A stretch of 64,000 bases of DNA from an uncultured Flavobacteriaceae bacterium (GCA_905182835.1 CAJJDI010000001.1:1-64000); one strand, 5' to 3'; counted from the stretch's first letter, positions 10,367 to 18,775 are shown. Notes: generated by a model from the letters alone, not told the origin. Made by a program: numbers and translations.

Positions 10367-10711
10367 ATGTTAAGTGTTGATAGATTAAAATCTAAAAAAG
10401 AAATTAGTTTTGTTTTTGACAAAGGCGCGTCGGTTTCTTCTTTCCCTATAAAGCTTTTTTACGTTAAAAACTCTGACCTCAGTAGGTCAAATGTTGCTTT
10501 TACTGTTGGTAAAAAAAACATTAACCTAGCTGTTGATAGAAATAAAATTAAAAGAAGAATGCGTGAAGCTTTTAGGCTGAACTGCTTGGCGGACGATTTC
10601 TTTTCGGGACATTCCTTGGTTTTTGTTTATTTAGCTAAAAAAATTATTTGCCACGATTCAATAACAAAAAGTTTTATCGCTACATTATCGAAGTTTAATT
10701 CTAAAAAATAG
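10367..10711 (+). CDS. rnpA: Ribonuclease P protein component
   Basis: 114 residues, basic, with the RNA-contact segment RNKIKRRMREAFR at 58-70 (the 'RNR' motif) and FTVGKK at 45-50. It binds the RNase P RNA and helps mature tRNA 5' ends; the RNA gene itself is not in the window. ATG at 10367. It is separated by 4 bases from the OmpA-domain gene, so the two are probably cotranscribed. Confidence 0.95.
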   Translation: MLSVDRLKSKKEISFVFDKGASVSSFPIKLFYVKNSDLSRSNVAFTVGKKNINLAVDRNKIKRRMREAFRLNCLADDFFSGHSLVFVYLAKKIICHDSITKSFIATLSKFNSKK

Positions 10712-10715
10712 CACA

Positions 10716-11504
10716 TTGAGGTTTTTACATGTTTTTCTCTTTTCTTTTTTTTCTGTTTTTTCTGTTTTTTGTCAAGAAAAAAAACATACGGTCTATTTTG
10801 ACACAGATTTGTCTGTGGTTTCGGGAATTGAAAGAAACAGGCTTCTTTCTTTTGTTTTCTCCCTTAGCGAGGAAGACCTTTCTCGTATAGAAATTTATGG
10901 GTTTTGTGATGATGTTGGGGCTAACTCCTATAATTTAACCCTCTCTCAAAATAGAGCTAACGAAATAAAAAAAATTCTTTTACATAATGATGTTCCTGGG
11001 GATAAAATTACTAATGTTGACGGAAAGGGTGAGCTGCTTTTAAAAAAAGTCAAAACGACAAGCGCAGACAGGGTTAGGGCTTTAAACAGAAAGGTTGAGC
11101 TAACTGTTTCTTTTGATGTTTTAAAAAACAACACTACCGAGCCTCTTTCTCGTGGGAGCTCATTAATAATAGAAAACTTGCTTTTTTTAACTGGTTATTC
11201 TTATTTAACCCCTAGCTCTAAAAAAAGCCTTGATCTTGCGTTTGAAAAAATAAAAGACCTTCCTTTTTCGTTTATTATACAAGGGCATGTCTGCTGTACT
11301 TCAGGGCAAAAAGACGCTGTTGATAGGGCTACAAAAAAAAGAAACCTTTCTGTTGTGCGGGCTAAGTATGTTTATGATTATTTTGTTGGTAAAGGAATAA
11401 ACTCTAAAAGAATGTCTTACGAGGGCTTGGGGCATAGGTTTCCTTTAGGGGGTAGGTCTGACGCCGACAGAAGGGTGGAAATATTAATAACTTCAGATTT
11501 TTAA
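10716..11504 (+). CDS. Secreted protein with two tandem OmpA-like domains
   Basis: 262 residues. A cleavable signal peptide (about 1-19, ending VFC-QE) is followed by an OmpA C-terminal-like domain at 24-134 (LSQNRA near 76, NRKVEL at 124-129) and a second at 150-258 (NLSVVRAKYVYDYF, DRRVEI at 251-256). Such domains bind peptidoglycan diaminopimelate. There is no beta-barrel, so the protein is likely periplasmic. The first domain has a shortened TD region (CDD) and the second CCTSG, so binding is not certain. The start is TTG at 10716. The 3' end overlaps the convergent GNAT gene by 12 bp. Confidence 0.75.
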   Translation: MRFLHVFLFSFFSVFSVFCQEKKHTVYFDTDLSVVSGIERNRLLSFVFSLSEEDLSRIEIYGFCDDVGANSYNLTLSQNRANEIKKILLHNDVPGDKITNVDGKGELLLKKVKTTSADRVRALNRKVELTVSFDVLKNNTTEPLSRGSSLIIENLLFLTGYSYLTPSSKKSLDLAFEKIKDLPFSFIIQGHVCCTSGQKDAVDRATKKRNLSVVRAKYVYDYFVGKGINSKRMSYEGLGHRFPLGGRSDADRRVEILITSDF

Positions 11505-11936
11505 TATCATTTTAATGTGGGGAATATTGTCTTCTAGGTATTCTTTTCCTGTTTTTTTAAAACCTAAATCTTTGTAAAATTTTGTAAGGTATTTTTGTGC
11601 TGATATCTCTATTTTTTCTTCTTTAGTGTTTTTTTTTATTATTTCTATAGATTTCTCCATTATCGCTTTTCCGAGCTCTTTTTTTCTAAATTCTTTTTTT
11701 ACCAAAACCCTTCCGATGCTTGAATTTGTAAAATAATCTCCTTTTTTAAATATTCTAGTGTAGGCGATTATTTCATTGTTTATCTCCCCTATCAAATGAA
11801 GCGCTTTATTGTCTTTGTTGTCTAGGTCTTGGTAGGCGCAATTTTGTTCAACAACAAAAACCTCTGCCCTAAGTTTTAGTATATTGTAAAGCTGGTTTGT
11901 GGTTAGTTCGTTATATATATATGTGTTTATTTCCAA
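11493..11936 (-). CDS. GNAT-family N-acetyltransferase (ElaA-like)
   Basis: 147 residues. The beginning (LRAEVFVVEQNCAYQDLDNKD) is the ElaA-type signature, and SSIGRVLVKKEFRKKELGKAIM at about 72-93 is the acetyl-CoA-binding strand and pyrophosphate loop. The acceptor is unknown. It lies 6 bases downstream of rpiB on the same strand, so both are probably in one transcript. The DNA here is more AT-rich than the genes to its left. Confidence 0.85.
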   Translation of the reverse strand: MEINTYIYNELTTNQLYNILKLRAEVFVVEQNCAYQDLDNKDNKALHLIGEINNEIIAYTRIFKKGDYFTNSSIGRVLVKKEFRKKELGKAIMEKSIEIIKKNTKEEKIEISAQKYLTKFYKDLGFKKTGKEYLEDNIPHIKMILKI

Positions 11937-11942
11937 TTTAAT

Positions 11943-12371
11943 TTAGTTGTTTATTTTTTCTACGCGAGTTTGATGTCTTCCTCCTTCAAAAGGTGTGTTA
12001 ATAAAGGTTTCTGTCATTTCAATCGCCTGTTCTATGCTTACATATCTTGATGGAATACTTAAGATGTTGGCGTTATTATGTTCTCTTGATAGTTTACAAA
12101 TTTCATTATTCCAACAAAGCGCAGACCTTATTCCCTTATGTTTGTTTGCACTCATTGATGCGCCATTTCCACTTCCGCATATAATAATTCCTATTTCTGA
12201 TTTCTTGTTTTTTACATCCTCTGCAACCGGGTGAATAAAGTCAGGGTAGTCAACGCTTTCCTCTAAGTCTGTTCCGTGATTAACAACTTTAAAGTCTTTT
12301 TTATTTAAGTACTCTACTATTTTAAACTTGTGTTTTGTTCCAGCGTGATCATTGCCTATTGATACTTTCAT
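11943..12371 (-). CDS. rpiB: Ribose-5-phosphate isomerase B
   Basis: 142 residues, the RpiB/LacAB fold. Seen: GNDHAG (6-11, with H9), the anion-hole and catalytic loop CGSGNG (65-70, C65), and REHNNANIL with H98. It interconverts ribulose- and ribose-5-phosphate in the non-oxidative pentose phosphate pathway. ATG at 12371. Its upstream side is the long AT-rich region, and no TAnnTTTG element was found immediately before it. Confidence 0.94.
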   Translation of the reverse strand: MKVSIGNDHAGTKHKFKIVEYLNKKDFKVVNHGTDLEESVDYPDFIHPVAEDVKNKKSEIGIIICGSGNGASMSANKHKGIRSALCWNNEICKLSREHNNANILSIPSRYVSIEQAIEMTETFINTPFEGGRHQTRVEKINN

Positions 12372-12831
12372 AAATGTTTGCTTTGTGTTAATATCTAAAT
12401 ATAATTATTAATAACTAATAATATTCTGTAACAATTTTTTTTCTCTTAACAAATTACTTTACAAAACCTATTTTAGTTGTCTGTTTTTGTTTGTGTGTTG
12501 TTAACTATTAATCTCGTTTTATTAACTATTTTTTTTTAAAATTTATTAAAGTTCTATATATATCTATTAATTTAAGAAGTGTTAATATTTTTTTAAATTA
12601 TTAATTATAAGTGTTTTATATATTTAGAACTTGTTAATATTGTATTAACAAGTTCTTAATAATGTTAAATCAAATTTAATTTAATAAAGTTTTAGTAGGT
12701 ATTAACAAGCTATAATAACAACCATTTGTTATTTAATTAATTTAAAAAAAATTCTTATATATATATTATTGTTTATAAGTTATATTTTTATCTTTTTCAG
12801 TAGTAAAATTCACTTCATAATTTTATTATAA
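12372..12831. other. AT-rich non-coding region with repeats, candidate replication or regulatory region
   Basis: About 460 bases between divergent rpiB and the trmN6-like gene, with no ORF. It is markedly richer in A+T than its neighbours, with runs such as TATATATAT and many GTTAAC, GTTAATA and TATTAAC words on both strands. A perfect 14-bp inverted repeat lies at 12626-12656; its half-site word GTATTAACAAG recurs at about 12699. No DnaA box matching TTATCCACA was seen. The function is undetermined. Confidence 0.5.
12626..12656. repeat. Perfect 14-bp inverted repeat
   Basis: Arms AGAACTTGTTAATA (12626-12639) and TATTAACAAGTTCT (12643-12656) are separated by TTG. There is no T tract after either end, so it is unlikely to be an intrinsic terminator. 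It could be a protein-binding palindrome or a cruciform-prone site. Confidence 0.8.
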
Positions 12832-12939
12832 TACCTTTATATATTATACAAATTAAAAAAAACATTTTTAAACTTAGAAATAATAAAAGACAAACCTTTC
12901 CATTTTAAAAAATTTACAATCCACCAAGATAAAACCGCT

Positions 12940-13608
12940 ATGAAAATTGGAACTGATGGAGTTTTGTTAGGTGCGTGGTGTTCTTTAAAGGAGAGTACAA
13001 AAAAAATACTAGATGTTGGTTCTGGCACAGGCGTAATTTCATTAATGTTAGCTCAACGCTTTAATAATGCAACTATAGATTCTGTTGAACTTGAAAATAA
13101 TGCACATAAACAGTCTGTTGAAAATTTTGAGAGGTCTGTTTGGGCTGATAGACTTTTTTGCTTTCATTCAACTTTTCAGGATTTTGCAAATGAACTGAAA
13201 GAAGATGGTCAAACTTATGATTTAATAATATCTAACCCTCCTTTTTACACAGATAATGTTAAAAACAACAATAGAGCTAGAAATAAAGCAAGATCTACTT
13301 CTTTTTTATCTTTTGTAGAGTTGATTTCAGGGGTATCAAAAATTTTATCTAATCAAGGAGAATTTACAACTATAATTCCCTTTAAAGAAGAAGTTAAGTT
13401 TATAGAGATTTCAAAACAAAATAAATTATTTTTAAATAAAATTTGTAGGGTTAAGGGTAATAACAACTCTGATATTAAAAGATCATTATTAACCTTTTCT
13501 TTTTATAAAAAAAAATTAGATGAAAACAATTTAATTATAGAAACTTCTCGTCATTTATACACTGATGAATATATTAATTTAACCAAGAATTTTTATATTA
13601 AAATGTAA
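12940..13608 (+). CDS. trmN6: tRNA1(Val) (adenine37-N6)-methyltransferase homologue (TrmN6 type), start uncertain
   Basis: From the only standard start (ATG 12940) the product has 222 residues: KIGTDGVLLGAW at once, the SAM-binding DVGSGTG (25-31) and the N6-adenine motif NPPF (99-102). The reading frame is open back to 12832, and translation of 12883-12939 gives KDKPFHFKKFTIHQDKTA, matching the conserved N-terminus of this family. No ATG, GTG or TTG exists in that extension, so the true start is probably a rare codon such as ATA at 12883. The 12940 start is the conservative call. Confidence 0.82.
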   Translation: MKIGTDGVLLGAWCSLKESTKKILDVGSGTGVISLMLAQRFNNATIDSVELENNAHKQSVENFERSVWADRLFCFHSTFQDFANELKEDGQTYDLIISNPPFYTDNVKNNNRARNKARSTSFLSFVELISGVSKILSNQGEFTTIIPFKEEVKFIEISKQNKLFLNKICRVKGNNNSDIKRSLLTFSFYKKKLDENNLIIETSRHLYTDEYINLTKNFYIKM

Positions 13609-13725
13609 ATAGTTATTAAAATTTTTATAATAAGAATAAATGTCACTTTTTTTAATTTAAATAGTTTAAAAAAAATTGTGTTATATATTTAATTGTTTAT
13701 AAGTTAGAGTTTAATACATATAGAT

Positions 13726-13739
13726 CCTTTATATAAAGG
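13726..13739. promoter_or_regulatory. Perfect 14-bp palindrome upstream of rnr, possible operator
   Basis: CCTTTATATAAAGG reads identically on both strands and ends one base before the rnr -7 element, inside the spacer between -33 and -7. That is a typical operator position. No regulator can be named. The surrounding gap 13609-13765 is otherwise AT-rich with no gene. Confidence 0.35.
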
Positions 13740-13740
13740 G

Positions 13741-13748
13741 TACTTTTG
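13741..13748 (+). promoter_or_regulatory. -7 promoter element for rnr
   Basis: TACTTTTG matches TAnnTTTG exactly, 17 bases before the TTG start of rnr. No clear -33 TTG is present. Confidence 0.55.
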
Positions 13749-13765
13749 TTTTTAATAAAAATATT

Positions 13766-15751
13766 TTGAGTAGAAAAAAAAGAAATAATACAGACAGAAA
13801 TAGTAACCAAAAAAACAAATTTGTTGGGACTTTAGAAGTGTCCACAAGAGGAGTCGCTATAGTTATCTGTCAAGGGATAGAAGATAAAATTCTTATAGAA
13901 AATATAGGACAATATCTACATAATGACATCGTAGAAATTTATGTGTTTACTAGAAAAAAGAAAGACAAGTATTTAGGAGAAATAACCAGCTTAATAAAAA
14001 GAGAAAAAACAGACTATGTTGGTAAAATTCAAATAAGTGAAAAATTTTCTTTTGTTTTAATTGACAACAAAAGAATTCATGTAGATGTTTTTGTTCCTAT
14101 TGATAAAATAAACACTGCAAAGAATAACGAAAAAGTTATTGTAGAGATTACAGAATGGAGAAAAAACAGCCAATCACCCAACGGTATAATAAAAAAAGTG
14201 TTAGGAGTTGAAGGGGAACATAACACAGAAATACACTCTATTCTAGCGGAACACGGACTTCCTTACGATTTCGAAAGTGAAATTAAAAGTTTTGCAGACA
14301 ATATAGACACCTCAATTAACAAAGAAGAAATTTTAAAACGAAGAGATTTTAGAAAAGAACTAACCTTTACTATAGATCCTGTTGACGCAAAAGATTTTGA
14401 CGATGCTATTTCTTTTAAAACAATAAGCGAAGGCTGTTATGAAATAGGCATTCATATTGCAGACGTTTCACATTACTTAAAACCAAAAACAATTTTAGAT
14501 GTAGAGGCTTTTAAAAGAGGAACTTCAGTTTATTTAGTGGATAGAGTTGTTCCAATGCTTCCAGAAGTATTATCAAACAAAGCATGTTCTTTAAGGCCAC
14601 ACGAAGAAAAACTCACTTTTTCTGCAGTTTTTATTATAGAAAGCAACAAGGTAAAAAACCAATGGTTTGGAAAAACGGTTATAAACAGTGATCATAGGTT
14701 TAGTTATGAAGAAGCTCAAGAAGTAATAGAGACTAAAGAAAACATAATAAAAAAAGAAGTTTCTTTAAATAACAAACAATACAGCGTACCCAACAATGTT
14801 AAGACGGCTATTTTAAAGCTAAACGAAATTGCTGAAATAATGAGAGTAAAAAGAATGGAAAGCGGGGCGATTTCTTTTGATAAAAAAGAAGTTAGGTTTA
14901 CAATAAATAAAGAAAAAGAGCCGATAGGTGTTTATGTAAAAGAATCTAAAGAGGCCAACAAGCTTGTGGAAGAATTTATGCTTCTAGCTAACAGAAAAGT
15001 CTCAGAATATGTGGGTAAAACAATAAAGAAATCGCCATTTATCTATAGAGTACACGACCTTCCAGATGAAAGTAAAATAAAAGCGTTAAAAGAGGTTGCT
15101 AATTCCTTAGGCTACAAATTAGATGTTTCCTCTAAAAATAAAATGTCTGAATCTCTAAACAAAATGTTAAAAGCGGTTAAAGGAAAAAAAGAACAAAGCC
15201 TTATAGAGTCTTTAGCGATAAGATCTATGAGTAAGGCCGAATACACAACGAAAAACATTGGCCATTATGGTTTGTCTTTTGAGCACTACAGCCATTTTAC
15301 ATCTCCAATTAGAAGGTATCCTGACGTAATGGTTCATAGGCTGTTAGAAACATATTTAAATAAAGAAAAGCCCACAGGCTTAGATTTTTATAACTCCGCC
15401 TGTGACCACTGTACACAAAGAGAAATATTAGCAACCAAAGCAGAAAGAGACTCTATAAAGTTTATGCAGATAAAATATATGCAAGATAAAATGAACACAA
15501 AGTTCAGAGGAGTGATTTCCGGGATTACGGACTGGGGAATATTCGTAGAAATTGTAGAAAATAAATGTGAAGGGATGATCCCTGTAAGAGATCTTAAGGG
15601 AGATTATTTTGTTTACGACAAAGACCGCCATAGTTTGACAGGAAAAAAAACAAAGGTTAAATACCAGCTTGGAGACGCTGTGCAGGTTCAGGTAAAACAC
15701 GCAGACTTAATAAAAAAACAATTAGACTTTATATTAGCAGAAGAAAACTAA
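13766..15751 (+). CDS. rnr: Ribonuclease R
   Basis: 661 residues, 3'-5' exoribonuclease of the RNB family. Cold-shock-like domains occupy about 18-150; the RNB catalytic domain contains DPVDAKDFDDA (204-214) with the metal-binding aspartates; the C-terminal S1 domain spans about 575-657 (GVISGITDWGIFVEI). It is shorter than E. coli RNase R, lacking its long N-terminal helix domain and lysine-rich tail. The start is TTG at 13766. The next gene follows after 7 bases. Confidence 0.95.
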   Translation: MSRKKRNNTDRNSNQKNKFVGTLEVSTRGVAIVICQGIEDKILIENIGQYLHNDIVEIYVFTRKKKDKYLGEITSLIKREKTDYVGKIQISEKFSFVLIDNKRIHVDVFVPIDKINTAKNNEKVIVEITEWRKNSQSPNGIIKKVLGVEGEHNTEIHSILAEHGLPYDFESEIKSFADNIDTSINKEEILKRRDFRKELTFTIDPVDAKDFDDAISFKTISEGCYEIGIHIADVSHYLKPKTILDVEAFKRGTSVYLVDRVVPMLPEVLSNKACSLRPHEEKLTFSAVFIIESNKVKNQWFGKTVINSDHRFSYEEAQEVIETKENIIKKEVSLNNKQYSVPNNVKTAILKLNEIAEIMRVKRMESGAISFDKKEVRFTINKEKEPIGVYVKESKEANKLVEEFMLLANRKVSEYVGKTIKKSPFIYRVHDLPDESKIKALKEVANSLGYKLDVSSKNKMSESLNKMLKAVKGKKEQSLIESLAIRSMSKAEYTTKNIGHYGLSFEHYSHFTSPIRRYPDVMVHRLLETYLNKEKPTGLDFYNSACDHCTQREILATKAERDSIKFMQIKYMQDKMNTKFRGVISGITDWGIFVEIVENKCEGMIPVRDLKGDYFVYDKDRHSLTGKKTKVKYQLGDAVQVQVKHADLIKKQLDFILAEEN

Positions 15752-15758
15752 CAACAAC

Positions 15759-16439
15759 ATGAAACACGCAATATTTTTAAGTATTTTTTTATTCACAATT
15801 TTTTCTTTTTCTCAAAACGAAATAAAAAGAGATTTAGGAGATTTTTATAAAATTCAAACCTATGATTTATTAAAAATAAACTTAATTAAGTCTGAAGTAA
15901 ATAAAGTGGTGATTAGCGGACAATACAACAACAGCGTTGTGGTTAAAAACAAAAACGGAGAGCTGAAGCTTCGAATGGGTGTAGAAAAAAGGCTAAGTGG
16001 CGCAGAAACAAAAATAGACCTGTATTACAAAAATCTCTACAGATTGGAAGCAAAAGAAGGCTCTTTCATTTTTTCAAAAGACACTATTTCTGGACCTTCT
16101 CTTTTTATAAAGGCTGAAAGCGGCGCAACAATATCTTTAAAAGTTAAGACTCCAGACATTAGCTCTAAGTCACTTTCGGGCGGAAAAATAATACTATCCG
16201 GAATCGCCACCCATAGCGACATTGATGCTTATACAGGCGGCCAGGTAAACGCCACAAACCTACGCTCAGAAACAACAAAAGTTTTTATAAAAGCAGGAGG
16301 TGTTGTTGACGTCTACACAACCTCCTTGCTCGAACTAGATCTTAAGGCTGGGGGTGAAGCGAACGTTCATTATAAAACAAGCAAAATAATAGAAAAAATC
16401 ACTCTAGGAGGTGTTGTTAATTACTTATACAAAGACTAA
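15759..16439 (+). CDS. Secreted head-GIN-domain protein (DUF2807-like)
   Basis: 226 residues. Signal peptide about 1-18 (FSFS-QNE). The mature part is a repeated beta structure with the LKAESGATISLKV and LKAGGEANVHY type strands of DUF2807/head-GIN proteins, predicted to form a beta-helix. The family is common in Bacteroidota and usually annotated as putative adhesin; the function is unproven. Its TAA overlaps the ATG of the LysE gene by one base, so the two are probably translationally coupled. Confidence 0.75.
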   Translation: MKHAIFLSIFLFTIFSFSQNEIKRDLGDFYKIQTYDLLKINLIKSEVNKVVISGQYNNSVVVKNKNGELKLRMGVEKRLSGAETKIDLYYKNLYRLEAKEGSFIFSKDTISGPSLFIKAESGATISLKVKTPDISSKSLSGGKIILSGIATHSDIDAYTGGQVNATNLRSETTKVFIKAGGVVDVYTTSLLELDLKAGGEANVHYKTSKIIEKITLGGVVNYLYKD

Positions 16440-17059
16440 TGTTAACAGACTTGTTTACAGCAGTGTCTATCGGCTTCTTTTTAAGTTTCGTGCTAGGCCC
16501 GGTGTTTTTTGTTCTTATAGAAACAAGTATTACGAAAGGCTTTAAAGCTGCCGTTTCCTTAGACTTGGGCGTAGTTTTGGCAGATGTTTTTTTTATTTTA
16601 TTTTGTTACTATACAAGTAAACAGCTTGTAGATAACATAAACAACCAACCAGGCCTTTTTGTTTTAGGAGGTGCAATACTCGCTCTCTACGGTGCATATA
16701 TTTTTATTCAACGAAAAAAAGAAGACAAAAAGATTGAACTAGAAGAGTCTTCTACAAACTATTTTGGCCTTTTCATTAAAGGGTTTGCGCTAAATATTAT
16801 AAACATTGCGGTGCTGTTGTTTTGGGCAGGTGTTATATTGGTCGTAGTCCCTAATTTAAATAAAAACAATTCATTAGGTGTTTTTTCTTTTTTCGCAACA
16901 ATATTAGCCACCTACTTCATTACCGACCTCATAAAGCTGTTTATTGCAAAAAAACTTTCTTCCAAAATAAACAAGAAAAACACGTCCTTTATAAAAATAA
17001 TACTTAGTTTGATTCTCTTTATTTCTGGAGTGGCGCTTATACTTAAAGGAGCCCTATAA
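16439..17059 (+). CDS. LysE/RhtB-family amino acid exporter
   Basis: 206 residues with about six membrane helices and the family opening FLSFVLGPVFFVLIETSITKGFKAA (helix 1 and loop). It should export amino acids or related metabolites across the inner membrane; the substrate is not predictable. ATG 16439 overlaps the upstream stop. A short perfect A/T-rich palindrome (17057-17073) covers its stop codon and may help end transcription against the convergent gene. Confidence 0.85.
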   Translation: MLTDLFTAVSIGFFLSFVLGPVFFVLIETSITKGFKAAVSLDLGVVLADVFFILFCYYTSKQLVDNINNQPGLFVLGGAILALYGAYIFIQRKKEDKKIELEESSTNYFGLFIKGFALNIINIAVLLFWAGVILVVVPNLNKNNSLGVFSFFATILATYFITDLIKLFIAKKLSSKINKKNTSFIKIILSLILFISGVALILKGAL

Positions 17060-17081
17060 AACAAGTTGTTTTAATAGAGTT

Positions 17082-17300
17082 CTACCGGCCTATTAACAAC
17101 CTGTAGTCTTTTATTATAGGCCCAGCCCTGTCCAGGTCTTTTTTTAGAATAAAGAGCTCGTCTACATGATAAGTAAGCTCGTATCCAGGTATAGTGTCAG
17201 ACCTTAACCTAACATAAATTTCTTCTTCTTCAAGCAGCATTTGCAATCGACCGACTACTATCCTGTTTTCTTTAAAAACGCACACATACTCACTTTCCAT
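17082..17300 (-). CDS. Small DUF2007-like protein
   Basis: 72 residues, soluble, no signal peptide. A start with an 'either-gene-copy' strand (YVCVFKENRIVVGRLQMLLEEEEI) and an end like ELFILKKDLDRAGPIIKDY resemble DUF2007, often annotated as a putative signal-transducing protein. The evidence is pattern only. It lies 25 bases downstream of the DUF1295 gene on the same strand. Confidence 0.65.
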   Translation of the reverse strand: MESEYVCVFKENRIVVGRLQMLLEEEEIYVRLRSDTIPGYELTYHVDELFILKKDLDRAGPIIKDYRLLIGR

Positions 17301-17325
17301 AGTTTTTTCTTTTAAATGCAGAAGA

Positions 17326-18177
17326 CTACCTTTTTCTAAACACCCTTATAAACAACTTAGGCGTGTTGTTAAGATAACTCTTATAAGCCTCCAAATGTCC
17401 CCATTTTTTTCTTCCACTGTCTTCCAGTATCCTAACGCCAGAAATATAAACAAGTAGAATGTATATAAAAACAGGAGAAACTAATGTTAAATATTGTAAC
17501 CCGCTTAGTGATGAAAATGACATTGTCGCGACCCCGACCCACAAGGTTAGTTCTCCCAGATAATTTGGATGTCTTGACAGCGCCCAAAGCCCTGAGGCTA
17601 TAAACAGATCTTTGTTTTTTGGATCGCTTCTAAAACGAGACTTCTGTGAGTCCGCCACCACCTCCAGCCCAAAACCAAAAGCGAATAAAAGCAGCCCAAC
17701 AAAAAAGGTTAGATTAACTACTATTCCATAATTTGATGAAATCGCTGTCAACACACATAATAAACACATCGAAACCCAAGTGCCTTGTAGTGTCCAGGTC
17801 ATAAAAAATCTCGTAAAAGAAGGTTTGATTTTTCTAAACCTTTTGTCTTCTCCGTCTTTTTTTATTCTAAAAAACAAAAAACTACCGAGCCTTACCGCCC
17901 ACAAAATCACACACCCCGCAACCACAAGGCTTCCCACAGCTATAGGCCCAGAAAAGTATACGGTGAAAAGTATTAAAGACAAATAGGTGACGCTTCCTGT
18001 TAAGTCATAAAACTTCTCCGTTTGTAATAAAAAAGCAGGAATAAAACACACCCACTGAATGGAAAAAGCCAGCAAAACAGATGTAATTACAGTTTTAGAG
18101 CCAGTTAAGAGGGCTATTTGTAACGGGAAATAAAACGCTAAAATTGTAGCGAAAAGGTTTGATGCTCTGTCTTTCAT
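17326..18177 (-). CDS. DUF1295 / steroid-5-alpha-reductase-like membrane protein
   Basis: I start at the ATG at 18177 (283 residues, MKDRASNLFATILAFYF); the open frame reaches an earlier in-frame start at 18198 (MWYNMYS). About seven hydrophobic segments. The C-terminal LSRHPNYLGELTLW is the signature of the isoprenylcysteine methyltransferase / 5-alpha-reductase-like superfamily, where it binds the cofactor. DUF1295 proteins have no settled substrate. It is separated from the upstream tRNA-Cys by a terminator. Confidence 0.8.
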   Translation of the reverse strand: MKDRASNLFATILAFYFPLQIALLTGSKTVITSVLLAFSIQWVCFIPAFLLQTEKFYDLTGSVTYLSLILFTVYFSGPIAVGSLVVAGCVILWAVRLGSFLFFRIKKDGEDKRFRKIKPSFTRFFMTWTLQGTWVSMCLLCVLTAISSNYGIVVNLTFFVGLLLFAFGFGLEVVADSQKSRFRSDPKNKDLFIASGLWALSRHPNYLGELTLWVGVATMSFSSLSGLQYLTLVSPVFIYILLVYISGVRILEDSGRKKWGHLEAYKSYLNNTPKLFIRVFRKR

Positions 18178-18254
18178 AGAATACATATTATACCACAAGA
18201 TACTACAATCTCTAAAATTAAGACACGGCCGTAGGGCATAAGTCTATGTGTTAA

Positions 18255-18291
18255 TATAAAAAAACCCTCACAATGAAATTGGAGGGTTTTT
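18255..18291 (-). terminator. Intrinsic terminator after tRNA-Cys
   Basis: Minus strand: a 10-bp stem (arms 18282-18291 and 18260-18269, AAAAACCCTC with GAGGGTTTTT) closes a 12-nt loop and runs into T residues. It starts two bases beyond the tRNA. Confidence 0.8.
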
Positions 18292-18292
18292 G

Positions 18293-18363
18293 AGGCGCCT
18301 GGCGGATTCGAACCGCCGTAGAAGGTTTTGCAGACCTCTGCCTAGCCACTCGGCCAAGGCGCC
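18293..18363 (-). tRNA. tRNA-Cys (GCA)
   Basis: 71-nt cloverleaf on the minus strand: acceptor GGCGCCT with AGGCGCC, D-arm TGGCCGAGTGGCTAGGCA, anticodon loop CTGCAAA (GCA), T-arm with TTCGAAT. The discriminator is U73, the identity base of cysteine tRNAs. CCA is not encoded, unlike the CAU tRNA in this window. Confidence 0.96.
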
Positions 18364-18379
18364 ATTATTTTTGTGAACG

Positions 18380-18387
18380 CAAATTTA
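18380..18387 (-). promoter_or_regulatory. -7 promoter element for tRNA-Cys
   Basis: The minus strand reads TAAATTTG, a perfect TAnnTTTG match, 16 bases before the tRNA-Cys 5' end. It lies between the folB stop and the tRNA, so the tRNA has its own promoter. Confidence 0.6.
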
Positions 18388-18400
18388 GTGTAAATTTTTA

Positions 18401-18775
18401 TTATTTACCTGTTCTTTTTTTTTGCTTTTTTTTAATACTTACGCAAACAGATTTTACATCCGCATTAATCGGCGGGTTTATTTTCGACAATGTTACCTTA
18501 ATTTTTGTTATTCGTGGGCAACTTTCAAAACAACCCTCTATAATTCTATGAACCACGTTTTCTAACAGTTTTGACCTGACTTTCATCTGCTGAGCAGCAA
18601 CATCTGCTAAAACCACATAATCGATAGCGTCTTCTAAGCAATCGGTTTTAGCAGCTTTATTTGTCTTTCCCCAAGCTTTTATATTTATAGAATAATCACT
18701 CCCAATAACAGATTCTTCATCTAGACATCCGTGATTTCCATAAACAAGTAAATTGTTCACTTTTACAACACCCAT
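18401..18775 (-). CDS. folB: Dihydroneopterin aldolase
   Basis: 124 residues, the tunnelling-fold size of FolB. Seen: NNLLVYGNHGCLDEE at 7-21 and the C-terminal KIKVTLSKINPPINADVKSVCVSI strand pair. It cleaves dihydroneopterin to hydroxymethyl-dihydropterin and glycolaldehyde in folate synthesis. ATG at 18775, followed by a lysine-rich tail. It is divergent from glnS. Confidence 0.9.
   Translation of the reverse strand: MGVVKVNNLLVYGNHGCLDEESVIGSDYSINIKAWGKTNKAAKTDCLEDAIDYVVLADVAAQQMKVRSKLLENVVHRIIEGCFESCPRITKIKVTLSKINPPINADVKSVCVSIKKKQKKRTGK

Noticed and set aside
10356..10376. TTATGTTAAGT, resembling a dif XerD half-site
   Set aside because: The expected XerC half-site and spacer are absent upstream, and the word is simply the beginning of rnpA (ATG TTA AGT).
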